64,000 nucleotides of DNA from Undaria pinnatifida (lineage: Eukaryota > Sar > Phaeophyceae > Laminariales > Alariaceae). The stretch lies in assembly GCA_012845835.1 (NCBI GenBank), contig JABAKD010000010.1:886501-950500 (forward strand), written 5' to 3'. The notes beneath the pieces are model-generated. The model was given only the letters and a program-made list of their open reading frames with translations, was not told the DNA's origin and did no database searches. Below, one piece after another: positions 22,695 to 35,300 of the stretch (the stretch's first letter is position 1; each line of letters starts with the position of its first letter). The position numbers and the translations under genes are program-made.

Positions 22695-25600
22695 CTAACT
22701 TGGGTTTGAGAATATGATGTCTGCAAAGTCATCGCTGTCGTCGCTTTCGCTCTCCTCCTCTTCGTCCTCCTCCTCTTCGTCCTGGGAATTCGACGGAAAC
22801 AAACAAATAAACACACAAACACACAAACAAGCAATCATTGAATCAATGAAACCATCGACAAAAATACAAACAAAAAGGAGTGGGTGAGAAAATAAAACAG
22901 TTTCCATATATACGAGGGAGTCGAGCACAATGCTCCGTCTTTGAGGACTTGATTATACTATAGAGAAAACACGTGTTGACTAGCTTATGACGATCGCAGC
23001 ATCGGTCACACCAATCAACCCGGGCTGTTGAGGTAAGGCTGTTCAGGCAGGGCTGTCGCGGTAGGGGAAGGGTGTTTGAAGTGAAGTACAACCACCTGTA
23101 CGACACACTGCTGTGCAAGGCTAGTGCAAAACTACTAATAACGCAAAGAAGGCTACCGTATTGCAGTTTTATACTTGTACCCCCATTAAGGTACAATATA
23201 GTCTAAGGTATAAATCCTACCTTAAAAGGTATATAAGGAACCGGCACCTTATACCAGGTGAAACTTATAAGATATACCTGTCGTCTCGTGCACATTGCCG
23301 CACGATCTCCGTAGACGCTTGATAACATTGCACTCGTCGTCTATTAATAGTTTGATGAAAATAGCCGCTACCTCGTACCAGTTATATATCGGTACAAGAG
23401 CGATACGTTTTTTCAACACACGTGATGGGCTCATGACGACGCGAAGCTTGCTTGGTACGATTGCGGTCGTCTTGCATGTGGTCATCAGTCACTACCAGGC
23501 ATTCAGCAGGCGAGGGCTCCCAACAGCAATGCCGGTATATGCTATGAATAGCCCAATACAATAGTACCGGCAGTATTCAAGGCATCGATACTAATGGGAT
23601 TAGGGTTACAATATAATGATATAGAGAGCTCCAAATATCCCAAGCGATTTGACCTACACAACAGAGAGCAGTGGCACTAATCAAGCCCCCCGCTGCACAT
23701 GAGTCTCACACGTGTCACGGTACGTTTTTTCAATACTTGTAGTGGAGTGATGATGATTACAACGCGGCTAAGACGAGACGCTTACCCAGCCTCCGAGCGT
23801 TAGGCCGACCTCCGGAGCCCGTCGCTTGGGGGCAGGGCGCTTCCTTCTCCTCTCCTTTTTCACCTTCGACTGGCCCTTGCTTTGCTCTCGGTACGCCTGT
23901 TCATCAACACAAGCAAAACGATCAGTGTAAGTAGCAGCGCGACAGAGCAGAGCGGAGTCGCAACACGGTGTTGTTCCAAAGTTGACTACGGAGCACAACG
24001 AAGTCGCAGTTGGTACTAATGCCAGCGTTATCAATTGGATTAATGGCGATGTATTGGTGTTGATCAAGGCGCAAGCAGAGCGCACCGGGGCTTTTGCGCA
24101 GCTGAATGCGGTGCCTAGTTGTAAGCGGCGCGCTCGGCTCTTATCTCTCTCAAAACAAACTGACCCGTAGCCTTCACGGGAATCATTTTCGCACCTTGGC
24201 TTTGGAAAATTAGAAAGCTAAAGTTGGTAGGGTTGCGCGTCATGACAATAAAAACAAAAGCGGCGAGTGGACATTTTGTTGAAAACAGAGATTTCGTGCA
24301 GCAGAGAGGGTCAAAGTTGCCGAAACATGCAGAAAAAAAAAGGAAAAAAAAGCATCTGAAGAAGGAAGAAAAAACAAAGCCACAAAAGTCCACTCGTGGG
24401 TTGTTTCGCATTGTCATGGCGCACAACCCTGACAAAAAGTAGCTTTCCGACGCTCAAAACCAAGGTGAAAAAAGTGCAAAGCAAAAAAAATCTGGCTGTC
24501 ACTGGAACTAGATCGCAAGGCAACTGCTACACAATCTACCAAAAGTGCCATCACTAGTACTGACCTCGTCGTCTGCCCTGGTGAGATCGGCTTGACCTTC
24601 CGGGTCCTCCTCCTTGTCGATGACAGCGATCACATCTCCGTCCTTTAGCGAGTAGGGCGCCTCCCTGAGGTTGGTCACCTGCCGCTTGCCGTCACCTCCC
24701 GCGCCCTTCTTGCCCTTCTTTTTCTTCACCACCTGTATATAATATTAATAGTCACATGTTACATTTTACATTTTTTTTACAGTATTAGGGCGTGTTGCGA
24801 TTTTCAACTCTGCTGGGCTGGACAAAAGATAGAAATAGTCCTGAAATCGGCCAATGTCATAGAACCCCAGGCCAACCAGCCCACGAAAAAAATACGCCAG
24901 AAAAAAAAAAGGTACCAAAACGCGTTTCTTAACCATTTTTTCGCCGATTTTCCGTAGGTTGGGTTGGCCTTGGATTGTGACCTTCGACGGTTTCAATACC
25001 ATTCATTAGTATCATATGTTTTTCTACACAACTCCTACCCAGCCAAACTTCGTATGGTTCGCTCGCTAACATCCTATTCATGTTATCAAAAGTACTCCGT
25101 AAACGTAATGGTAACGCTAGTTGCCTATCGCCTGATAAAGCCGCCTGTTCAGAATGCTAGGACGGATGGTCATCACCAAGCATTAAGCCGACATTTCAGC
25201 ATGGTAAGCGAAGATGCACGTCCATGGACCCTCTTCCACCGCCAGCTGTTGCACCCAGGAATAAAACCCCGGCCACTCACTGCTCCAATCATTGCTAACG
25301 AAAAAATAGTATCTCTTCGGCGCAATTCGGCCCGAACAAAAGCATCACCACCTAGCAACCCCCCCCCCCACCCCCCACCCTACCCTACCCTACCCTAACC
25401 TACCGTCCAGTAGCTATCACCTTCTTGACGCCTAGCTCACGCGTGAGGCGAACCCACTCGTGCTTCCCCCAGTTGTGCTTCACAGCCCAAATTCTGTCGG
25501 CCGGGAGTCCGTAAGCCTTGCCGAGGGCTTCGTGCAAGTTTTCCAACGTGGGCTGCGAGGTGTTCTCCACGACAACCTGAGCCGAGCCGCCCGGAAAACG

Positions 25601-26844
25601 GAAAATAGACGTGAGGGAGGTTTAGCGAACCGTGCATTTTGCCGTTTGGCTGTTTGTGTGATCGTCTGTCTTGTCTGCCGAGTACCATTTTGCGTCTATT
25701 GTGTCCACGTGTTGAGCACAACTGCATATTTGTCTATCTGTTGGCATTGTATTGTACTGCATCTAGAGCAACACCGGCGCAAACAGCTACCAACCTCCAT
25801 ATGTCATGCCATTATCACAGAACAGGGTGCTATGTCGTCAGACACCAAAGCCCACCCTATCGATGACGACAGCAACAGCACTACACCGCCGCCAATCAAA
25901 CATCATCATACCGATATAAAAACCAACCACTTCCTCTACCACCCCCCCAAAAAAGCGTCAACGCCTCCAAAAACACAAGACCCTCCCCCCCAACCCCCAC
26001 CTGTCTCTGGAAGTGGCCATACCGGAAATTGAATTGACTCATTCAAGCTGTCATCTACATGCAAGTCCGCCTCACAAGCGGTTCTTAGTAGGATGCAGCT
26101 CACCCTGCATGCGACTCGCCGAGCATCTCACGGCGCTTCGCGCTTGGTGCAAGCAACGTCTGCCTGGTCGGTGAAAACCCGACATGCTCCGTCTCGACAT
26201 TGTGGGGATGCGAGGGGCTACACAATATGGCCTGATAAGACTACGGCCATGCATGAATATCGAGTACACCCCCCGCCCCCCCCCCCAACCCCCACCCTCA
26301 CCTCCTTCAACGGACCCGGCCACTCCGGTTCATCCACCGGCAAAGCGCCGCCATCCGCTAGGGGGTTCTTGCGCCAAAACGTCCACAGGTGCAGATCCGT
26401 CAAAGGGTCCGTCCTCGTCCTCTCGATCTCGTCGTTCCTCAAGCGGTGCGTTTCGGCAAGCACGGAAGATGCGCTGACGCCCCCCCCCACCCCCCCACCC
26501 CCCCGTGAAAACGTCGATGCGGCGGAGGCGTTTGGCCTCTTGCCGCCACCTTTGCTCCCTGCCGCCTTGCTGCCCTTCGAACCCTGCCAAAGGAATAGAG
26601 GAACGTAACACGAAAAACGGGCAGGAAAATGGGTGTGCATCAAACGGTTCCACTCACTCGACAGTCTTTTTTTATTCTATTAATCTATGAATAGATCGGA
26701 TCCCCGTGCGACTACGTGTTTATTCCCACATTAACCCTTTTACGGAAACAACAACAATAAACACAACAACTACAACAGCAACAGCAACAGCAACAACAAC
26801 TACAACAGCAACAGCAACAGCAACAACAACAACCACAATAACTA

Positions 26845-26879
<35 letters not shown>

Positions 26880-29351
26880 TCAACCAACCAACCAACAACA
26901 ACAACCCCACCACCTCCCCAGATACAACCCATGCCAGGCAGCAGGTATCTCACATTGCCGACAATCTCTGAGATGTCCCAAACATCCTTCTCCGCACCGG
27001 CACCACCCGACCCCCCCCACCCTCCCCTGTCCGCATCGGCCTCCTTGCCCACCCTTCCGTTAGGCTCAAGCTCTAGCTGGCTGTACTGAGACAAAACGGC
27101 AGTGTTCGCGGCGGCGGCGGCGGCCGCAGGGGTTGCTTCGACTAGCTCCGCCGGTCTTCCGAACCCGAAAGTGGCCTGATCAATGCCATCACATTAAGGG
27201 GGAGAGGGAACAACAAAGGACCGGGGGGGGGGGGGGGGGGGATGAGGGGTGAAGGAGGGGCATGGGATGAGGAAGGAGGGAGGAGGTAGAAGCAAACTAA
27301 AAAAAAACAAACCAAACCAACCCGACTCAACCCAATAAAAACGCAAACCAAATCAATCCGAACCAAACAGAGCCAAGCCAACACGCCCAAACCCCAAATC
27401 AAGCCAAACCAAACCAAACCAAACCAAACAAAACAACCCAAACCAAATCAAACCAATTCAGCCCCCACACAAACATGTCGAACCCAGAAGGCAACCCAAC
27501 CCAACTCAACCCAAACCAAACCAATGCAGCCCAACCAAACCCAAGCAGAACACACTAAACCCCACCAACCCAACCCAACCCAACCCAACCCAACCCAACC
27601 CAACCCAACCCAACTCAAATCCCACCTTGGCACTGCTGAATAAGACGCCCTTGACGCGTGTAAAGAGCGACTCGGTAGCCGGCGGTGCTGCGACCTGGTT
27701 CGCCCGATCCTTGTCCTTGTCCTTGTCCTTCTCCTTCTCCTGGTGCAGTTGGCGAGCACAACCCAAAACAGATGGTGCGTTTACATTTTCTTCGTAACTT
27801 TTCAACTCGATTACATTTGCTTCCTGCGCTTTCATTTGAAATAGCGAAATCGAACGACAGCCGTAAAAAAAATACTCCCAGTACAGCAGTATCATACTGA
27901 TCCTTCTATAGTGCCGTTATGTGCACAATAAAGGGAAATACCGGCACTAAAGCAGCAACCGGCAATATTTCGCGTACTGCAACTATTCATTATTCCCTCC
28001 TGTGCCAAGCGATTCCACAGGCACTACAGCGGGCAACCGGCACTACTCAACCAGCATTATAGAGGGAGGGAGGAAGGGAAGCGCGACTTGACTCACCTTC
28101 TTGATGTTCTTTTTCATCTGATCCACCGCGTTTCGCATGCCCTGATGATGACAGATATATCGCAACATCGGGGGGGGGCGAAATAGGCAAAAATATCAGA
28201 TAAACATTTACAGAGCAACTGACAATCAACAATCAGTGTCCACTCAACAATTGAACCGACCCCATGCCCTTCCCCATCACCACAGTTTACCAAACAGTCC
28301 CATTCCGTCCCCATTCATCCCCACCTCTCATACCAAACAGAACAGAAAACCACCCCATTGGATCATATCCCTTCCGTCCCATCCAGCTACGTCCCACCTA
28401 TCCTCGCACATGTTGGGTGGGCTAAACCGGCAGTACCATCAGCTGCCACCGGTCAACCTTGAGCCAAACTACCACAATATACAGCATCGAACATCAACAA
28501 TTCCACACTTTGGACACATCAGACCCCTATAAATGATCTATACATGACCTGTGCTTGATCTATATGACCTGTGTCTCTCAGGGTAGGCATATCCCTGGTT
28601 TATACGGCCAGCATGGCCCATAGATCATGTTGCCCGATGATCCGGGTAATGTCAATGATGTAGCACATGTTTCCTGCCTTGGATCTGTACTATACAGATC
28701 CTTTACAACATACAACGACGACAGATCCAGGATCTATATGATCTATACGATCGACATCGTGATCTGTGTAATGCGTGAGCCCTTATCGTAGCTTCGCCAA
28801 GCATCAACCAAGCATCAACCAAATGATCCCACTCGATTTCTTCAAGTACAGTAGGGTTTCCCCAGAAAGGCGGCGGTGGTGTGCCCTATTAATAGCAGTA
28901 TGACGGCCTTATTGGGGGAAGCCGCTGTATTCATTATTCCAGGTTATGAGTGCAATTCCTTGCCCAGTCGCGCCAAACGATTTTGACCGCCTTGTATCGG
29001 GACACCGCCTTACTAGCCCTTATTAGCCCTTGCTCAGACCGCCTTATTGGGGGACGCCTACTGTACCTTGTCCCCAAATCGGTGGTGGGGTTCCTGACGC
29101 GGTGAGGATGGAGCTCCTGAAGCAAGGAGCCTGCGAAAACACATTTGCACCCCTAACGTACTCTTGGTAACAGTATCAACAATACCATGCGTCAACAGAC
29201 GACCATCAAACCCAGGACACCTTCCGTCATCAAACATCAAAGCCAACCATCAACCACGGCCGACATGATCCAACATAAACATCAAGAATGGATCACCACC
29301 AACTATGGAAAAGTTGAGGCTCACCTTGACCTCTCGCTCCAGGGGCCTCTC
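22695..29351 (-). CDS. USP40: USP40-like exons 20-28: C-terminal region and stop
   Basis: Exons 29351-29325 (27 bases), 28141-28097, 27739-27626, 27175-26954, 26583-26302, 25576-25421, 24732-24565, 23896-23786 and 22781-22695, all phase 0. Micro-exons encode a continuous charged helix (ERPLEREVK, then GMRNAVDQMKKNIKK). Then come an Ala/Gly-rich part, LENLHEALGKAYGLPADRIW with HNWGKHEWV (a last Ubl-like unit), NLREAPYSLKDGDVIAV, RRAPEVGLTLGGW, and an acidic Asp/Glu/Ser tail with TAG at 22695. The acidic tail after EVGLTLGG is absent from the animal protein as I remember it. Confidence 0.88.
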
Positions 29352-32300
29352 CTGGTGACCAAGCGAGCCAAGTGGCCAAGCGAAAATATCGGGTCGGGGA
29401 GCCAAAGCACCAAGCCCCAGCAACCACCACAGCGCGCGATATCAAATAGCGGTATTCGACACCGATAACGATAACAGTAACGGTAACGATATCGATACGA
29501 CACCATCGCAGTACCGATAACGATAACGACACCGATAACGATATGATACCGATACCATAGTGATAACGATGCCATAATCGTAACGATACCGATACCGATA
29601 GCGATACCATAGCAATGCCGATGACGACACCGATGACGACACCGACAACGACACCGAAAACGACGACGGCGACAGCGAAAACAACGGAAACCGGCATACA
29701 AGCAGGTAGGGAAGAAGTGCGTCAAGAGGGGATGGTCGTGTGTGACGTGGCGTAACCGGGGGCGACGCTACCCTCATCTAGCTGTCATTAGCCGAATCGG
29801 TTGGTATCACCGCATCGCACAATATTATCGCCGCATCGAGTGACAATACATGGCGTAGCATCGAATTAAATTACCACAAACATCGTTTTGATTGGCATCG
29901 AATCGCATATCATCGTTCGGCATGGACATCGAACAACACAGCATCGTTCGGTATGGCATGGGGTGACATCGTATCGCATAGCATCGAAAAACATCGTTTG
30001 GCACGGCATGTCATGTCATCGATTGACATCATGACACGACATCACATGTATCGGCATAGCATGATACGACATCCCATCGAATCGCATGACATCACGTCGA
30101 GTCGCATGACACCACAAAACTTTGATTGGCATAGTATAACATCACACGGCATGATATCACACCGCACATGACATCACAAGCCATTATATGGCATCGCACA
30201 ACTCGACATCCCATAACATCACATGGCATGACATCACACCGATTGGCATGGCATCATATGGTATGGCAATGACATCACATTGACATCACAAGGCATGGCA
30301 TGACACCGCATCGATTGGCATGACATGATAAGACACGGTACGACATGGCGTGACATCACAAGACACGGTACGACATGGCGTGACATGACAATGTCATGAC
30401 ATAACAATGACATGACATGGCATGAGATCATATCGCATTGATCGTCATGACATCACAAGACATCGCACGACATCACATCGAATGACAAGACATGACATGG
30501 CAAGATGTGACATTTTTTGTGATTAAATCATCACTTTTACCTGCCAGCTCAACTCGTCAGAGTTTCGTTGTACCCTCAGCTATATTATTTGCAAGCCATG
30601 GTCTCAGGTGTCTTCCCTTGCCCCCCCCGGCACGTGACTTTATTTTTATCGTGCATAGGGTTCAGCATTCTCACTGCTTTCTCCGCTTTTTAAGCTCGTC
30701 GATTTTCATCGAATAGCTAATTCACGCTCTCGCGCTTTCCTCTTAGTCAATTTTTACGCAAGAACAAGTCCCGACCAGCACGAGTATGAACTCGGTGAGA
30801 CTTGAAACAGCGGCACTAACTTCTAGCGGGGACGATATCCATTCACTTACTACTCCATCGGTGACGCCGACTGACATGGCATGACACAACATGACATGAC
30901 ATGGCATGACACCGCGTCTCACCTTCCTCTCGCGAGTGATGTCAATGGCGTCTTGCTTCCTCCTGAGCCACAGTGTCCACTCGGCGACCGACTTGTCCTG
31001 GGCTGCGCAGCGACTAATCTTGCTCGCCTTGTCCGTCTTCTTGCGGACCTCCTATTAAGGAGGGAGGCATTAACAGTAAATAGGATCAAATATGGCCAGT
31101 GAAGTCGGGAGAGCATATAGCAATGTTTCCGACTTTATCGCGGGTTTTTAATACGCAGCTCCTCCGTGCTACCTAATCATCGTATGATACTAGTCATCGT
31201 ACAGAGCAGAGAGCCATCGGACAAACAAAGGGGAGAGCCGTAGGCAAAGCAGGTGCACGCTAGGGGAGAGGCCCAAGAAACAAATCTGAGCCCCTCCTCA
31301 CCTTAACCCCTTTCAGAACTGACAGACGTTTTTTGGGGACAAATAACTTAAAATTAGTGTAGATAGTTCTCGCAGTGGTGCAAGGGCTACGAGGTCGCTC
31401 TGCTCCTCACCAGCAACTTGGTTCGAGAAAAATAAAACAACAAAGAAGAGCAACCCGAACAACATATCCACATGACCTACAGGTATGCAGCGAATAACTT
31501 GTACAACTCAAACGTCATCTCAATAATATTGGCTCAGTTCTGGAGTTGAAGACCGCCGCTACCCTGAAAACAAAAAAACGGCCGACAAGTACTACTCTCA
31601 TGGCAGCACGGGTCGGTAGATAACCATACAGAAAAAACAAGGTGAAGCATACGACAAAAGCTGAGAGCCACACGACAAGGCTGTGAGGCATGCAGTGCGT
31701 GCGTCCTTCACATAATAAAGCTGATATCATATTTCCACCCATCTACACACAGCACCACTAGTGCCCATGCCGACATTCGTCCTAGAGAGACGATCTATTA
31801 ATAGACCATCTCACTCTGTAGTCACAAACACATTGCAAATACAGCAACGTGATTTGGCCATGCTATGTCAACCGCAACGAACATGCGGGCAAAACACAGA
31901 AAATGCAAGCCACCACCCCAGACTATTTGTAACAAAAAGCAAAAAAAAACAACAACAGTAGGAAGATAGAATAGCTGTCGCTAGGATTCGGCGCAGCAGG
32001 ATATTTGCAACTATCGTTAACGGGTGTGCGTTGCTTGATAATTGAAAAGTCAATCAGACAAAGTTGGGTTGTTGACGGCGCAATTTTGTTTTCCCCCCAT
32101 TTTTTTTTAAAAGCTCAAGTCAAGAACCTTGCAGGGCAAAAACAATCGTTGGTGCACCTCTGCCTGAGCACGGTTCAAAGTCGAGACCCCGAGGTTAACG
32201 CCTATACAAGTGGAAACCCGTTTCGGGGACAATTTTACTTGAACTTAGTATAGGGAGGGATTTTCGGGCTCTAAAGGGGTTAAGCGGGGAGCCATAAGAT

Positions 32301-35300
32301 ACAAATGAAGAGTGGAGAGCGGCTGATAAGCCCACCACTCAATCGCCAATCAGCCGTTGGCCAATCACAACAATTCCATCAAGACAATAATGAAATCACA
32401 GCGAGCCCGCCAAAACAATCAGCCAATCAGGCATCAGCCGAACACTTATCAGCCAACCAAATTACCTCCGCGGCAGTCTCGTCAGCGTTCCTCTTCTTAA
32501 CCATCTCCAACAGGTTCGCTTCAAGCGCTTCCAGGTGCTGTTTAGCGTCCCCCAGCCTCTTCTCCTGCTGCTCCAAACTAAGCCCTCTGCCCTCCTCCCC
32601 CTCCCCTTCCACCTCCCCCACCTCCATAGCCTGACCATTCTCTACCAACTCCACCGCGAGCCTCTCTCGTCCCTGCCTCTCGGCCATCTCGTTGGCTGGC
32701 TCCAGGTCGAGAGAAGACTGCGGCGCCCTTGGCCGAAGGCAGAGGACTAGTGCAACGCTGGAGCACAGACGAAGCTCGGAGATGAGCTGCCCCATGAACA
32801 GTCCGCCGGCCTGCAGCTCCAGGTGTCATCGAGAAGAAAAGAAAGAAGCGAATGCGCGAAAAGGCAACTATTGGTGCGCCATCGGGAACTAAAAAACAGC
32901 CATCGCAAAAACAATCAAATCGAACAAACAAGAACAAAAAAACAAGCCCACGATTACGGAAATGATCCCTATAAAGCACCTCCAGTTCTACAGCCAGAAA
33001 TACCGCACCATACCGGCAACAGGGGCCACTCCGCATATAGACACTATTGCGGAGTCCCAAAGGTGCCAAGCGACTTCACAGGCAACACTATAGCGTGCAA
33101 CCGGCTCTATAGAGGGACCACGGTCGTCTCAGGGTTTTATTACCACGTACCATGTTCCCGCCGCCGTCGCCCCCGCGAACGATATTCCCGGGCAGCCTAT
33201 CCTTCCTCAGCTCCCGCACAAGCATCGCCTGATCAAGCTCCCGGAAAGCCGGCACCCCCTTGGGCAGCGGGATTTCATCGTCCGAATCCGCAAACTCCGT
33301 CCGCACCTCCAAAACGTTCCCCCTCCCCCCCGCCACCTGCGCAGCATACAACTCCTCCCCAACCGGCACTTGCGGCGGAACTACCGTCCCTAAACGCTCC
33401 GCTTCGGTAGAACGGTGCCCGTTCGATGGTCCCGCCAACCCCGTGTCAATCACGCCGCCGCCGTCAGTCGCGGAAACCTTATCGGCGGGTGGGGGCGGTG
33501 GGGGGGGGTTGTGTGCGGACGGAGGGACGGCCGGGGCGCCGGCACGGCCGCCGGAGCCGCAGCCGCGCTTCTTCCTGGGCTTGGCGTTCTTGTTTTTGAG
33601 AGACTTGCGAATATTGTCAAGCTCGTCGTCTCTCATCACATCTGAGTCGGCGTCGGTTGATGCTGCTGCTGCCGCTGCTTCTTGTGCCGCTGCTGCCGCT
33701 GCCTCTTGCGCTTCTTCTGCCGCTACTCAGGAGGAGGGTGGTGATGGCGGCGGTGGTGGTTGTGAGGGTCAAGAGCCGGAGAGCATTGGAACGGGAGGGC
33801 GGGGGGGGCGAACCAACGAACGAAGGTACCGACCGTCAACCAAACGTGTCAACAGTTCAATATTAACCGCCAACGCACCAACAAACCAGCAACCATCGGC
33901 GAACGCACCATCAACCGTCAACAACCAGCAACCAAGCAACAAACCTCAACAACCAACCATCAACCACCGACAGTCAATCACCAAAGTCAAAGACTAAAAC
34001 TGACCTGTACCCTTACCCTTGCCCGTAGCTGCAACATCAGCGGGGACGCTTACGAGTAGTAGTTACGCCGTGCAAAACATTCTAAAACCCCTTCAACCTG
34101 TCCCAAACCTTCCCCTGACCCCTACCCTTATCCGTAGTATCAGCAGCAGTAAGGACGCTTACGAGAAGTAATAACGCCTGGCCAAATAATCCAACACCTG
34201 AACCTTATCCTGACCCCTACCAGTACCGGCGAGCTTACCCACAGCAGCAACAGCAGCATTCGCGGCGGCGGTCTGTTTCGCGGCGGATTGCTTGATGGCA
34301 ATCCTGGATGCCTTGCAGACCCCGTCCGCCAAGTAGCGTTTGAGGACAGCGCGCAGGTCTCCCAGAGATCGACGCTCGTCGATGTGGAAGTGTCCCAATG
34401 TTCTCAGCGACTGCTGTCGCTGGAGACTCAGCAACTGGAAACCATTTCCAGACGATTCAGAAAAATTTCGATTCCAATTTGTTTAGTGGTTTCCCCAGCG
34501 CGTGTTTTTTTCACCAAGGAAAAAATGCCGGCCAAGGGGAGTGAGCAATGCACATCGGGAACGGACGCGTGGGGGGGCATGTTAAGGGGGGGCATACTTA
34601 GGGGGGGTGTACCCATTTGTTGCTTGCCTTAGTCATTTGACCATTGGCCATGCATCCCTGTTGCTTGCCTGAGTCCTTTGACCATTGACCATGCATCCCT
34701 TTCGAGAAGGAGCGAGGAGGGGGGGGATCGTTTTCGCATGTTATTAAACTTGTCTTCGGACTGATCTCGCATTAGCTCATCGCCATAATGTATTGGTATT
34801 ATTAACAGCGCGTGGTCACAAGACAGGCTTCAATAATTCTGGAGTGGAACATAAATAACAAATAAACACGGCAGTGGATTGGTTGACTATACCAATATTA
34901 ATGGTAAGATACACTAATAGTAAGTCGCCGACTAGTTCATAGTTGGCTAGATATTACAACTAATATGAAACAGGTGCAACATCAGCCGTCAGCGCATAGC
35001 CAGCTACTTGAGGGTAGTAGAGTACCTGTTATAATACATTGCAGTTGTCACCAGGGTTTTAATTTTTATAACACGCGGGCTATGATGGAGGTTGCACTTT
35101 TCGCTGAAAACTCTCTAAATGACCGGGCTTCTTAACGCCCGTACAACTGGAAAATATCCTTGTTGGGGGCAAAAGTACTTGGAATTAGCATAGGAAGGCG
35201 TTTCGGGGCTCTAAAGGGAAAGTCGTTGGAACGCCATTCTTTTTTTCCAACATTGATGTATTTTGTACCTATTAATAGGTGATGCGTATGTTCATCGAGT

